64,000 nt of DNA from Pseudoxanthomonas sp. PXM03 (GCF_014852005.1 NZ_JACVAU010000001.1:1014001-1078000), one strand, 5' to 3'. Shown: positions 18,861-28,416, counted from the first letter of the stretch. A program made the numbers and translations. The notes: a model not told the origin generated them from the sequence alone.

Positions 18861-20321
18861 TCAGTCCTGTTGCACTGCGTCAGGCTTCCAGACGAAGGTC
18901 GCCACGCTCCGGGCGGGTAGCGTGTAGCCGAACGCGTGCCCGGCGTGTGCCACCGAAAAGTGGCGCGGCTGTTTGGCTTCATTGGCCACCAGCAGGACCA
19001 GCGACCCATCATCGGCATTGCGGAAAGCCACGTTGTCCAAGCCGGCAGTGGCATCGCTGGAGGCGATCCGGCGCGCCCCGGGGCGCACGAAGCGGCTCGC
19101 GTGCGCCAGTGCGTAGTACTCATCGGTGCGGGTGACCGCGCCGGTGCGGGAGTCGATGGTGACCACGCCGCGGCAGGTATGGCAGCCCCCCGCATAGGGA
19201 CCGTTGTTCTCGTCCAGTGCCAGGTTCCAGAACAGGGCGCCACGGGCCCAGTGCCTCGCGCTGCGGATGATGATGTTCTTCATCTGCAGGGGCAGTCCCC
19301 CACTGCGCACGGGCTCCCAGTCGCCGCCGGAACACTCGGTCATGTACGCGTCCTTGTCGGGAAACGCATCACGCACGGGGGTCTGTGCGGAGACTTCGCC
19401 GCCATAGCAGTGCCAGGCGACCGCATCGACATGCGGATTCGCCTTCGGGTCGGACAGCACGCCGAGCGGTTCTTCCGGTTTGTCCCAGTTGTGGTCCCAG
19501 TCGAAGATCAGCGGGCCGGCGCCGCGTGCCGCGATCAGCGGCCCGAGGTGGTCGCCGATCAGCCGCGCGCGCGCCGGCGCATTGATCCGCATCCCGGGAT
19601 AGTCCTTGGGTTCGTAGTCCGGCTCGTTCTGTACGGTGAGCGCGAAGATCGGGATGCCTTCGGCAGCGTAGGCATCCACGTACTTCAGCAGGTAGCGCGA
19701 GAATGCATCGTAGTACTCCGGCAGCAGGCGACCCTGGATCAGGCTGTTGCTGTCCTTCATCCAGCCGGGCGCGCTCCACGGCGATGCCATGATCTTCAAT
19801 TGTGGATTGATCGCCAGCATCGCGCGTGCCACCGGGATCACGTCGCCACGGTTCGGTGCGATGCTGAAATGCTCCAGAGCGGGATCCGGCTTGCCATCCG
19901 GGGTGTCGGCCAGGCTGTAGTGGTGGCGCGAGAAATCCGACGCGCCGATGGTCAGTCGCGAGAAGCTCAGCCCAAGGCCGCCATTCCCGCGCCCGAACAG
20001 TTCCTTCAGAAGGGCGTCGCGCTGGCGGTCGTCGAGCTTGTTCTGGATCAGCCACGCGGATGAATCGGTCAGCGATGCGCCGAACCCGACCATTTCCTGG
20101 TAGCGCTGCGCATCGTCGACAAGGATCTTCGTTGTTGCAGAGGCATCCCTTCCGAAGCGTGTCGGCGTTGATGGCGCCAGCGCCATCGTGTGATCGGCAG
20201 TGGTGATCCACACCGCGACGTCCGGCCCCTGCGATGCGGATGCCAGGGAGGTTATGGAAGAGGCCAGCACGAAGAGGCTGGTGAGCAGCGTGCGGGATTG
20301 CTTCCGGGACGTGGTGTTCAT
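18861..20321 (-). CDS. Glycoside hydrolase family 30, probable beta-1,6-glucanase/glucosylceramidase type
   Basis: The 486-residue secreted enzyme has a signal peptide (about residues 1-30) and a TIM barrel plus beta domain of GH30. MVGFGASLTDSSAW, SPWSAPGWMK, the acid/base Glu in LTVQNEPDYEP (E233) and the nucleophile in AYMTECSGGDW (E329) are all present. GH30 enzymes of this kind cleave beta-1,6-glucans or glucosylceramide; subfamily assignment needs a tree. AGGAAGG precedes the ATG at 20321. It is divergent from the TonB receptor and shares a regulatory region with it, which fits a beta-glucan utilisation locus. Confidence 0.92.
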   Translation of the reverse strand: MNTTSRKQSRTLLTSLFVLASSITSLASASQGPDVAVWITTADHTMALAPSTPTRFGRDASATTKILVDDAQRYQEMVGFGASLTDSSAWLIQNKLDDRQRDALLKELFGRGNGGLGLSFSRLTIGASDFSRHHYSLADTPDGKPDPALEHFSIAPNRGDVIPVARAMLAINPQLKIMASPWSAPGWMKDSNSLIQGRLLPEYYDAFSRYLLKYVDAYAAEGIPIFALTVQNEPDYEPKDYPGMRINAPARARLIGDHLGPLIAARGAGPLIFDWDHNWDKPEEPLGVLSDPKANPHVDAVAWHCYGGEVSAQTPVRDAFPDKDAYMTECSGGDWEPVRSGGLPLQMKNIIIRSARHWARGALFWNLALDENNGPYAGGCHTCRGVVTIDSRTGAVTRTDEYYALAHASRFVRPGARRIASSDATAGLDNVAFRNADDGSLVLLVANEAKQPRHFSVAHAGHAFGYTLPARSVATFVWKPDAVQQD

Positions 20322-20485
20322 GCAGTGATTCCTTCCTGTTGCAGGTGTCGATGCTTTCGGCGAACCCTTCCCGGACTCCGCGCAAAGCGGGTGCTGCATT
20401 GCAGCGAGATTTCTCGTGTGAGTCGACGCGCATCGAGCAAATTCAATCGTGTGCGCGAATGCATGTCGTGGATGTTAGGAATTTG

Positions 20486-20514
20486 TTGACAGTCCATTGG
20501 AGCTTGTATATGAC
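20486..20514 (+). promoter_or_regulatory. Predicted promoter of the TonB receptor
   Basis: A perfect -35 TTGACA (20486-20491) and TATGAC (20509-20514) are 17 bases apart. The -10 hexamer overlaps the palindromic operator. Confidence 0.65.
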
Positions 20515-20524
20515 AGCGCTGTCA
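20511..20524. promoter_or_regulatory. 14-bp palindromic operator, LacI type
   Basis: TGACAGCGCTGTCA is a perfect palindrome with the central GCGC typical of LacI-family sites. It covers the -10 element and start point of the receptor promoter and lies in the region shared with the GH30 gene. Its layout recalls the xylan-system operator of Xanthomonas campestris (remembered as TGGTAGCGCTAACA). No lacI gene lies in this window. Confidence 0.65.
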
Positions 20525-20547
20525 ACCACGGTCGGAGAGGGACCCAA

Positions 20548-23331
20548 ATGAAGCATTCGAACCCCACAGCGGGTGTTACCCTGCATGCGCGACGTCGCGC
20601 CCTGCGCAAGCAGACGCTGGCCACGGCATGCTGCCTGGCATTGGCGTTCCCGCTTGCCGCGCAAGCCCAGCAGGCGGAGCAAGCCGCAGACCCGACAGTC
20701 GAGACGCTCGACACGGTGAAGGTCACCGGCATCCGTGCCGCCATCGCGAGTGCGGTGGAAACCAAGAATGAGTCCACGTCGATCGTGGAGGCGATCTCGG
20801 CGGAAGACATCGGCAAGCTGCCTGACATCAGCATCGCGGATTCGATTTCGCGCCTACCAGGTCTGACCATGCAGCGCCTTGACGGTCGCGGCCAGGTGAT
20901 CCATATCCGCGGCATGTCCGAGCAGTTCGCCGGCACGTTGCTGAACGGTCGTGAGCAGGTCACCACGGGCGACAACCGCGGCGTCGAACTCGACCAGTAC
21001 CCGGCCGAGTTGATCAATGGCGTCACCGTGTACAAGACCCCGGACGCCTCGCTGATCGGCCAGGGCATTTCCGGCACGGTCGACCTGCAGTCGATCCGTC
21101 CGCTGTCGTTCGGCGAACAGCGCATCGTGTTCACCGGCCAAGGCGAGGTGAACTCGTTCGACGAACTGACCGAAGGCGGCAACAACAAGGGCTACCGCGT
21201 GTCGGCCTCGTACGTGGACCAGTTCGCCAACGACACCGTGGGCTTCGCGATCGGCGTGGCGCGGATGGATGCGCCGTTCCAGGAGAAGCATTACAAGTCG
21301 TGGTGGTGGGCGAACACGGACATGTGGGGCGCGCCGCAGCCCGGCAAGCCTGCGGATGCGATTGCATTGCAGGGTGCCGAAGCCTGGGTGAAGTCGCGCG
21401 ACACCACGCGCGATGGCGTCATGGCCGTTCTGGAATTCAAGCCGAATGACCGCTGGCACAGCGTGCTGGACGTGTACGCGTCGCGCTTCGACCAGGAAGA
21501 GTGGATGCGCGGTGCGATGTGGAGCAACGACCCGTGGTTCAACGGCGGTGCGGTCAGCTACAGCAACGTGACTACGACGGACTACCACGGCACCCCCGTG
21601 GTCACCGGCGGCACGCTGAACGGCATCCAGCCTGCGATCCGCAACGACAACAACACCCGTGAGTCGCGTCTGTTCTCGGCGGGTTGGAACAACGAGTTCA
21701 AGCTCAATGAGACATGGACGCTGACCAGCGACCTCAGCTACTCGCGCGCCAAGGTCGAGGATTCGAAGCTTGAAACCTATGCGGGCCGGCTGGGCGGCGT
21801 CTCCGCCGACTTCCGCGCGCGCCTCTCGCCCGGCTACGGCTACTACGCGCTGCCGGACATGGCGGATCCCGCCGCAGTCTATCTGCGCGACCCGCAGAAC
21901 TGGGGTCACGACGGCCGCCTGGAGGACAGTCACCAGAAGGACGAAATGAAGGCGTTCCGTGTTGCCGTGAACCACGTCATCGAGTCGTCCGACTTCCTGC
22001 GCAGCTGGGATGCCGGCGTCCACTACAGCAAGCGCACCAAGGAGAAGAGTGCGGAGGTCTATTTCGCCGACCTGCCTGGCCGCACGCCGACACTGATCGA
22101 TCCGTCGTTGCTGTCCTCGCCGACGGATCTCGGATTCGCCGGCATGGGCCGGGTCATCACCTACGATCCGCGCGCATTGCTGTCCCGCTACTACGACGTT
22201 TATCTCAGCGAGTCGAACGATGACCTGCAGAAGGATGCAATCACCGAAGAGGACGTGAAGACGTTCTATTTCAAGGCCAACCTCGACATGGACCTCACCG
22301 ATACGGTCCGCCTGCGCGGCAATGCTGGCGTGCAGTACATCCGCACCGAACAGACGTCCGAAGGTGTCGTCATCCAGCAGAACGAGAACGGCCAGGCGCT
22401 CGTGGCCGGCACCGCGGGCGCGTCGTATGGCGACATCCTGCCCAGCCTCAATCTGGTGGCGGACTTCGGCAACGGGTGGAACCTGCGCTTTGGCGCCGCC
22501 CGGGAAATGATGCGCGCGCGCATCAACGACATGGGCGCGCGCGCCAGTGTCTATGTGCAGACATCGCAAGGCGGCCCGTCCGAATGGCGCGGCAACGGCG
22601 GCAATCCGGCGCTCGAGCCTTACCGTGCCAATGCCTACGATCTTTCGGTCGAGAAGTACTTTGGCGAAGCGAGCTATGTCGCGCTGGCGGCGTTCTACAA
22701 GGACATGGATTCGTATATCTACACGCGCGAGATTCCTTGGGACTTCTCCGGTTATGACTACGAAGGCGACGAGCCGCCGGCGTCCAACATGGGGCTGTTC
22801 TCGACGCCGGCCAACGGCACCGGCGGCTACATGCGCGGCTACGAGTTCTCCACCGCGCTCGGCGGCGAGCTGATCCACGATGCGCTTGACGGATTCGGCC
22901 TGCTGCTCAATGCGTCCTACACGGAATCGTCGATCGATCCCGACGGCCCGGATATCGGGTCGGGCACCGACACGTTCCCGGGATTGTCCAAGATCGTCGC
23001 CAATGCCACGGTGTACTACGAGAAGCACGGCTTCTCGGCGCGCGTAAGCCAGCGTTTCCGCGACCCATACCGTGGCGAGTACGGTTCGATCTTCAACCAG
23101 CGCACGTATCGCTACACGTTGAATGAGCGCACGATCGACCTGCAGTTGGGCTACGACTTCCCGGAATCCAGCCGCCTGTCGGGTTTGTCGATCCTCTTCC
23201 AGGTGAACAACGTCAACAACGAGCCCTTCCGCACTGAAGTCAGTTCCGGCACACATCCGGACCTGTTCTTCCCGGAGGAGTACACGGAGTACGGCAGGCA
23301 GTACCTGCTCGGCTTCCGCTACAAGCTGTGA
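20548..23331 (+). CDS. TonB-dependent receptor (carbohydrate-type, Xanthomonas/Caulobacter family)
   Basis: The 927-residue outer-membrane protein has a signal peptide ending near AQAQQ, a TonB-box-like ETLDTVKVTGIR, a plug domain (SADSISRLPGLTMQR-type, then GQVIHIRGM) and a 22-strand barrel ending in YLLGFRYKL with C-terminal aromatic-hydrophobic alternation. Such receptors import glycans or siderophores with TonB energy. Its neighbours, GH30 and GH3 glucosidases plus a sugar permease, point to oligosaccharide uptake. GGAGAGGGA lies upstream of the ATG at 20548. Expression is probably sugar-induced through the overlapping palindrome. Confidence 0.95.
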   Translation: MKHSNPTAGVTLHARRRALRKQTLATACCLALAFPLAAQAQQAEQAADPTVETLDTVKVTGIRAAIASAVETKNESTSIVEAISAEDIGKLPDISIADSISRLPGLTMQRLDGRGQVIHIRGMSEQFAGTLLNGREQVTTGDNRGVELDQYPAELINGVTVYKTPDASLIGQGISGTVDLQSIRPLSFGEQRIVFTGQGEVNSFDELTEGGNNKGYRVSASYVDQFANDTVGFAIGVARMDAPFQEKHYKSWWWANTDMWGAPQPGKPADAIALQGAEAWVKSRDTTRDGVMAVLEFKPNDRWHSVLDVYASRFDQEEWMRGAMWSNDPWFNGGAVSYSNVTTTDYHGTPVVTGGTLNGIQPAIRNDNNTRESRLFSAGWNNEFKLNETWTLTSDLSYSRAKVEDSKLETYAGRLGGVSADFRARLSPGYGYYALPDMADPAAVYLRDPQNWGHDGRLEDSHQKDEMKAFRVAVNHVIESSDFLRSWDAGVHYSKRTKEKSAEVYFADLPGRTPTLIDPSLLSSPTDLGFAGMGRVITYDPRALLSRYYDVYLSESNDDLQKDAITEEDVKTFYFKANLDMDLTDTVRLRGNAGVQYIRTEQTSEGVVIQQNENGQALVAGTAGASYGDILPSLNLVADFGNGWNLRFGAAREMMRARINDMGARASVYVQTSQGGPSEWRGNGGNPALEPYRANAYDLSVEKYFGEASYVALAAFYKDMDSYIYTREIPWDFSGYDYEGDEPPASNMGLFSTPANGTGGYMRGYEFSTALGGELIHDALDGFGLLLNASYTESSIDPDGPDIGSGTDTFPGLSKIVANATVYYEKHGFSARVSQRFRDPYRGEYGSIFNQRTYRYTLNERTIDLQLGYDFPESSRLSGLSILFQVNNVNNEPFRTEVSSGTHPDLFFPEEYTEYGRQYLLGFRYKL

Positions 23332-23362
23332 CCGCGCGTCGCAATTGAACGCCGCAGCACCT

Positions 23363-23403
23363 GACGGGATGCGGGGCATGCCCCCGCATCCCGTCGGATT
23401 TTT
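23363..23403 (+). terminator. Intrinsic terminator after the TonB receptor
   Basis: GACGGGATGCGGGG pairs perfectly with CCCCGCATCCCGTC (14 bp, loop CATGC) and is followed by GGATTTTT. It may be partial, allowing GH3 expression from the same promoter. Confidence 0.85.
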
Positions 23404-23463
23404 CGGCGCGGCGCGGATCCTGTCGGGGATCGCGTGCGTGCCGCCATACAGAGGGAGATGCGA

Positions 23464-26004
23464 GTGAAGCCGATCCGAATGACCCTGCTGGGGGCCAGCC
23501 TGTTGGCCTGCCTGTCGTGTACCGGCCAGAAGGATGCCGAGACCCAACCCGTTGCCACCGCCGACGCATCGGCCGGGCTGAAGGACTGGCCGGCACTGAA
23601 GAGCCGATTTGCCCAGGATCCCGCCATCGAGGCGCGCGTGGCCGAGATCCTGGCCAGCATGACGCTGGAGCAGAAGGTCGGCCAGATGGTGCAGCCGGAG
23701 ATCAAGGCGATCACGCCGGATGAAGTGCGCCAGTACTACATCGGTTCCGTGCTCAATGGCGGCGGTTCGTGGCCGGCGATGAACAAGCACGCGAAGGTCG
23801 AAGACTGGGTCAAGCTCGCCGACGCCTACTACGACGCCTCGATGGGCACCGACGCCAAGATCCCTGTGCCTGTGATCTGGGGTACCGACGCTGTGCATGG
23901 GCACAGCAACGTCTACGGAGCCACCATCTTCCCGCACAACATCGGTCTGGGCGCCGCGCATGACGTCGAACTGATCGAACGTATCGCCGAAGCCACCGGA
24001 CAGTCCACCCGCGCAACCGGCGTGGCGTGGACGTTCGCACCCACCGTCGCCGTAGCGCAGAACGCGCGCTGGGGCCGCACCTACGAGAGCTATTCCTCGC
24101 AGCCTGCGCTCGTGCGCGAGTACGCGACCGCCTACGTGAAGGGCATGCAGGGCGTGCTGGACAAGGACGGCAACGTCGTCGCCACCGCCAAGCACTTCAT
24201 CGGCGATGGCGCCACCGAGGGCGGCAAGGACCAGGGCAACGCGCTGGTCACGCAGGCGCAGATGATCAACATCCACGGCCAGGGCTACTACGGCGCCATT
24301 GAAGCCGGCGTGCAGACGGTGATGGCCTCGTTCAACAGCTGGAACGATGTCGCGGCCGGCAAGGACTACGGCAAGATGCACGGCACGCGCGACCTGTTGA
24401 CGGTGGCGCTGAAGGAGAAGATGGGCTTCGACGGCTTCGTCGTTTCCGACTGGAACGGCATCGGCCAGGTCACCGGCTGCACCGACGACAGCTGCCCGCA
24501 TGCCATCAACGCCGGCATCGACATGGTGATGGTGCCGGACAAGTGGAAGAGCTTCATCGCCAACACGATCGCACAGGTGAAGTCGGGCGAAATCCCGCAG
24601 GCGCGCATCGATGATGCAGTCACCCGCATCCTGCGCGTCAAGCTGCGCGCCGGACTGTGGGACCACAAGCCGTCCGCCAGCCAGCATGCCGGCAAGCTGG
24701 AGTCGCTGGTCCACCGCGACCTGGCCCGTCGCGCCGCGCGCGAGTCGCTGGTGCTGCTGAAGAACGACGGTGGCGCGTTGCCACTGAAGAAGGGCCAGCG
24801 CGTGCTGCTGGTCGGCAAGAGCGCCGACAGCATCTCCAACCAGACCGGTGGCTGGTCACTGACTTGGCAGGGCACCGACAACACCAACGCCGACTTCCCG
24901 AATGCCGACAGCATCGCGGCCGGCCTGCGGGAGCAGCTGGGCGAGGCGAACGTGCAGCTGCACGACAGCGCCGAAGGCGTGGACCCGGCGACCTACGACG
25001 TCATCGTGGCGGCCATCGGCGAGACGCCCTACGCCGAGACCAATGGCGACATCGTGCCGTCCGATACGATGGCGCACAGCCGCCGCCACCCGGAAGATCT
25101 GGCCACGCTGAAGGCGGCAGCCGCCAGCGGCAAGCCGGTCGTCACCGTGTTCCTGTCTGGGCGCGCGCTGTACGCCAACGACCTGATCAATCTGTCCAAC
25201 AGCTTCGTCGCTGCCTGGCTGCCCGGCACGGAAGGCAAGGGCGTCACCGACGTGCTGGTCGCGGGCGCCGACGGCAAGCCGGCGCACGATTTCCGCGGCA
25301 AGCTGACGTTCCCATGGCCGGCCGTGGCCTGTCCGAAGGCCGACGGCACGCCGCAGTTCGCGCTGGACACCGGCCTGCGCTATGGCGACAACAGTACGGT
25401 TGGCAAGCTGCAGGAAGACAGCGCGGCCAGCTGCGGTGATGCGACCACGCTGGGCATCTTCAAGCAGTCCGACATCGCACCCTTCACCCTGCAGATGGCT
25501 GCAGGCAGCGATGAGAAGGCGGTGGGTTCCGACATGAATGCCACTCAGCGCTGGCCGCAGGCGAAGCCTGCGCTGCAGATTGCAACGGTGCAGGTCAACA
25601 CGCAGCAGGACGCCAAGGAGGTGACCTGGCTGGCGCCAGCACGCTTCTTCGCCCGCAATCCTTCGAAGAACAACCTCGCGGCGATGGCCACCGCGCGTGG
25701 CGTGGTGCAGTTCGACGTGGTGGTGAAACAGGCGCCGGTCAAACCCGTGCAGTTCACGCTGGGGTGCGGTGCCAACTGCGGTGCGAGCCTCGACCTGACG
25801 GCGATGTTCTCCGGCGATGCGGTCGGCAGGAAGCAGACCGTCAAGGTGCCGCTGGCCTGCTTCGGCAAGCTCGGTGCGGACCTGACCGGCGTGGATACGC
25901 CTTTCAGCATCGCCGCCGATGCTCCGTTCGCTGCCGCGTTCACCAATATCCAGGTGGTCGCCGGTGCGGCGGATGGCGCCGATGTGGTGAAGTGCGCGCA
26001 GTGA
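23464..26004 (+). CDS. GH3 exo-beta-glucosidase lipoprotein (ExoP-like)
   Basis: The 846-residue enzyme starts at GTG 23464, placed 6 bases after AGGGAG; an ATG at 23458 is too close to that site. A lipobox, SLLAC (Cys16), anchors it to a membrane. The GH3 N-domain carries GTDAVHGHSNVYGATIFPHN, KHFIGDGAT and the nucleophile in GFDGFVVSDWNGI (Asp329). The alpha/beta C-domain follows, then a C-terminal domain of about 200 residues resembling that of ExoP exo-1,3/1,4-beta-glucanases. It would release glucose from oligosaccharides taken in by the adjacent receptor, feeding the downstream permease. Confidence 0.93.
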   Translation: MKPIRMTLLGASLLACLSCTGQKDAETQPVATADASAGLKDWPALKSRFAQDPAIEARVAEILASMTLEQKVGQMVQPEIKAITPDEVRQYYIGSVLNGGGSWPAMNKHAKVEDWVKLADAYYDASMGTDAKIPVPVIWGTDAVHGHSNVYGATIFPHNIGLGAAHDVELIERIAEATGQSTRATGVAWTFAPTVAVAQNARWGRTYESYSSQPALVREYATAYVKGMQGVLDKDGNVVATAKHFIGDGATEGGKDQGNALVTQAQMINIHGQGYYGAIEAGVQTVMASFNSWNDVAAGKDYGKMHGTRDLLTVALKEKMGFDGFVVSDWNGIGQVTGCTDDSCPHAINAGIDMVMVPDKWKSFIANTIAQVKSGEIPQARIDDAVTRILRVKLRAGLWDHKPSASQHAGKLESLVHRDLARRAARESLVLLKNDGGALPLKKGQRVLLVGKSADSISNQTGGWSLTWQGTDNTNADFPNADSIAAGLREQLGEANVQLHDSAEGVDPATYDVIVAAIGETPYAETNGDIVPSDTMAHSRRHPEDLATLKAAAASGKPVVTVFLSGRALYANDLINLSNSFVAAWLPGTEGKGVTDVLVAGADGKPAHDFRGKLTFPWPAVACPKADGTPQFALDTGLRYGDNSTVGKLQEDSAASCGDATTLGIFKQSDIAPFTLQMAAGSDEKAVGSDMNATQRWPQAKPALQIATVQVNTQQDAKEVTWLAPARFFARNPSKNNLAAMATARGVVQFDVVVKQAPVKPVQFTLGCGANCGASLDLTAMFSGDAVGRKQTVKVPLACFGKLGADLTGVDTPFSIAADAPFAAAFTNIQVVAGAADGADVVKCAQ

Positions 26005-26122
26005 GTGTCCTGCGCCTTGCGGCCGAGCCGCAGGGCGCTGACGCAGTGCAAGTTGCAATCGCGCGGCGGCCCCGTAGGCTGGCCGTTCCGTCCGGATCCC
26101 ATACCAGCAGGCATACCAATCC

Positions 26123-27577
26123 ATGACCACACAAACCACCCGATGGTCGCAGTTCGGCGTGCTGATCACCGTGTTCTTCTTCTGGGGCTTCGTTGCGGCG
26201 AGCAACGACATCCTGATCCCGGTGTTCAAGAAGGCCTTCGACCTGACGCAGGCGCAGAGCCAGTATGTCGCCGTTGCGTTCTACGTGGCGTATACCGTCG
26301 GCTCGCTGATCTACGTGGCGATTTCCAAGGTCATCGGGCTCGACCTGCTCAACAGGATCGGCTACAAGAACGGCATCTGCCTGGGGCTGGTGATATCCGC
26401 GTTGGGCACGCTGCTGTTCTACCCCGCGGCCAACACCGGTTCGTTCAGCCTGATGCTGTCGGGCCTCTTCATCGTCGGCCTGGGATTCTCGCTGCAGCAG
26501 ATCGCGGCCAATCCGCTGGCCATCGTCATCGGTGATCCCAAGACCGGTGCGCAGCGATTGACCCTGGCGGGCGGCATCAACAACTTCGGCACCACCATCG
26601 GGCCGCTGCTTGTGAGCGTGGCGATCTTCGGCAGTGTGCTGACCGGCAACACCGAAGCCAGCATCGAAAGCGTGAAGACGCCGTACCTGGTGCTGGGTGT
26701 CGCCTTCATCCTGGTGGCGATCTTCCTGAAGTTCTCCTCGGTGCCGAACCACATCGACCTGGAGAAGCTGTCCGAGACCGAAGCCCAGGACAGCAGCAAG
26801 CTGATCCACAAGAAATCGGCGCTGGGCTATCCGCAGCTGGTATTGGGCATGCTGGCGATCTTCGTCTACGTCGGCGTGGAGGTGTCCACCATCAGCAACC
26901 TGCCGGCCTATCTGGAGTCGCCCGAAGGCCTGGGCCTGGATACGTCGCAGATCGCCCCGTTCGTGTCGCTCTACTGGGCCAGCCTGATGATCGGCCGCTG
27001 GGGCGGTGCGGCGGGTGCGTTCAATGTGGGAGCGGGCGCGAAGCGCTGGCTGACGCTGCTGCTGCCGTACGTGGCGTTCGCTGTGTTCCTGGCAGTCAAC
27101 GCCATCATGAAGCATGACGTCTCGCAGTTCCTGGGCTACGCCGCCGTCATCGTATTGATGATCCTCGCGACCCTGGCCAGCAAGGGCAATCCGGCACGCA
27201 TGCTGCTGTACTTCTCCATCTGCGGCATTGCCGCGCTGCTGATCGGCATGTTCACCACCGGCTGGGCCAGCGTGGTGGCCTTCATCAGCGTCGGCCTGTT
27301 CTGCAGCACCATGTGGCCGTGCATCTTCGCGCTGGCCATCACCGGGCTGGGCAACAACACCAATCAGGGCAGCAGCCTGCTGATCATGATGATCATGGGG
27401 GGCGGTTTCGTCAGCCTGGCCCAGGGTGCGCTGGCGGACAAGGTCGGCGTCCATTTCAGCTTCATCGTTGGCGTGGCGTGCTTCGCTTACCTTGTGTTCT
27501 ATGCGATCGCCGCCACCCGTACGCTGCGCAACCAGGGCATCGACCTGGACAAGCTGGCCGCCGGCAACGGCCATTGA
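26123..27577 (+). CDS. Sugar MFS transporter (GluP/FucP-type glucose/galactose permease)
   Basis: This 484-residue inner-membrane protein has about twelve hydrophobic helices and starts TTRWSQFGVLITVFFFWGFV AASNDILIPVFKKAF, the opening of FucP/GluP sugar-proton symporters. Other matches are GLGFSLQQIAANPLAIVIGD and the GGINNFGTTIGPLL motif. It lies 118 bases after the GH3 gene and ends in two consecutive hairpins. Substrate is inferred as glucose or a related monosaccharide from the neighbouring glucosidases. Confidence 0.93.
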   Translation: MTTQTTRWSQFGVLITVFFFWGFVAASNDILIPVFKKAFDLTQAQSQYVAVAFYVAYTVGSLIYVAISKVIGLDLLNRIGYKNGICLGLVISALGTLLFYPAANTGSFSLMLSGLFIVGLGFSLQQIAANPLAIVIGDPKTGAQRLTLAGGINNFGTTIGPLLVSVAIFGSVLTGNTEASIESVKTPYLVLGVAFILVAIFLKFSSVPNHIDLEKLSETEAQDSSKLIHKKSALGYPQLVLGMLAIFVYVGVEVSTISNLPAYLESPEGLGLDTSQIAPFVSLYWASLMIGRWGGAAGAFNVGAGAKRWLTLLLPYVAFAVFLAVNAIMKHDVSQFLGYAAVIVLMILATLASKGNPARMLLYFSICGIAALLIGMFTTGWASVVAFISVGLFCSTMWPCIFALAITGLGNNTNQGSSLLIMMIMGGGFVSLAQGALADKVGVHFSFIVGVACFAYLVFYAIAATRTLRNQGIDLDKLAAGNGH

Positions 27578-27583
27578 GTGCGG

Positions 27584-27656
27584 TGCGCGCCGGAGAGAGG
27601 CCGGCGCGCATCCCCCAAGCCACCGGGCCACTCTCCAGCCCGGTGGCTTTTCTTTT
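27584..27656 (+). terminator. Tandem hairpin terminator at the end of the glucan locus
   Basis: A first 10-bp hairpin (TGCGCGCCGG/CCGGCGCGCA, 27584-27610) is followed by a second 12-bp stem (27617-27628 with 27638-27649) and TTTTCTTTT. The second is a canonical intrinsic terminator. The 240 bases from here to the next gene hold nothing recognisable. Confidence 0.85.
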
Positions 27657-27900
27657 GGGTTGCCGTCCCTTTGCGCTCGCGCGCAAAGGAGCATCATCGC
27701 CCTCCTGGCTCTGGCTTCCGGGGCAGGCGTGGCGACGAAGGACGTAGACGGCTGCGTCGATGGAGGCTGTGGTGGCTCCATGAAGTGCGGTCACTGCGTG
27801 CCGGCCGTCGTGGATGGACGGGCCGGCAGCGTGACGGATGGGACATGGCGCAGGCCCCCGGCGGGGGCAAGACTGCAGAACTTCCGCCGGAGTCACGCCC

Positions 27901-28416
27901 ATGTTGCCGCGCCTGTCATGCCTGCTGCTTTCGCTTGTTGCCTTCCACGCCACGGCGCAGGAAGCCCCGACCCGCGAACACTTCGCCACTCCCGGCCACG
28001 AAGCGGCGTACCACGACTGGCACTACACGCCCGTGGTGAAAGTGGGCGACATGGTGATCGTGTCGGGCATTCCCGCCGCCGGCCCGGGGACGTACGAAGA
28101 AAAGGTGCGTCGCATGTTCATGGCGCTGGGCAAGCAACTGGCACAGGCCGGCGCGACCTATGCCGATGTGGTGGAACTGACGACCTTCCACACCGGCCCG
28201 ACTGATCCACAGAGCTTCCAGGCCGAGTTCGCCCGCTTCGCCCCGATCCATCACGAGTTCTTCCCCGCGAACTACCCCGCGTGGAGTGCGGTCGGCACGA
28301 GCGCGCTGCTCGCACCCGGTGCGGTGGTGGAGATGCGCGCGGTGGCGATGATCGGATCCGGGCGTGCGCCGAAGGCGGACATTCCGAAGCCGAAGCCGCG
28401 CCCGGCAAACCCGTGA
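27901..28416 (+). CDS. Exported RidA/YjgF-family protein lacking the canonical Arg
   Basis: The 171-residue protein has a signal peptide (MLPRLSCLLLSLVAFHATAQ) followed by a RidA-like trimeric fold: VKVGDMVIVSGIPAAGPGTY, MALGKQLAQAGATYADVVEL and a C-terminal VVEMRAVAMI. Cytosolic RidA deaminates reactive enamines/imines using an Arg in a PxRS context; the corresponding stretch here is YPAWSAVGTSAL, with Trp in that place. An ordinary imine deaminase role is therefore doubtful, and the export signal points to the periplasm. The ribosome site is weak. The last residues are Pro/Lys rich. Confidence 0.82.
   Translation: MLPRLSCLLLSLVAFHATAQEAPTREHFATPGHEAAYHDWHYTPVVKVGDMVIVSGIPAAGPGTYEEKVRRMFMALGKQLAQAGATYADVVELTTFHTGPTDPQSFQAEFARFAPIHHEFFPANYPAWSAVGTSALLAPGAVVEMRAVAMIGSGRAPKADIPKPKPRPANP

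Noticed and set aside
20854..24714. A minus-strand open frame of 1286 codons opposite the TonB receptor and GH3 genes
   Set aside because: Its translation is Arg/His/Ala/Val-rich low-information sequence, it spans two well-supported plus-strand genes, and it mirrors their codon structure. It is an antisense shadow typical of high-GC DNA.
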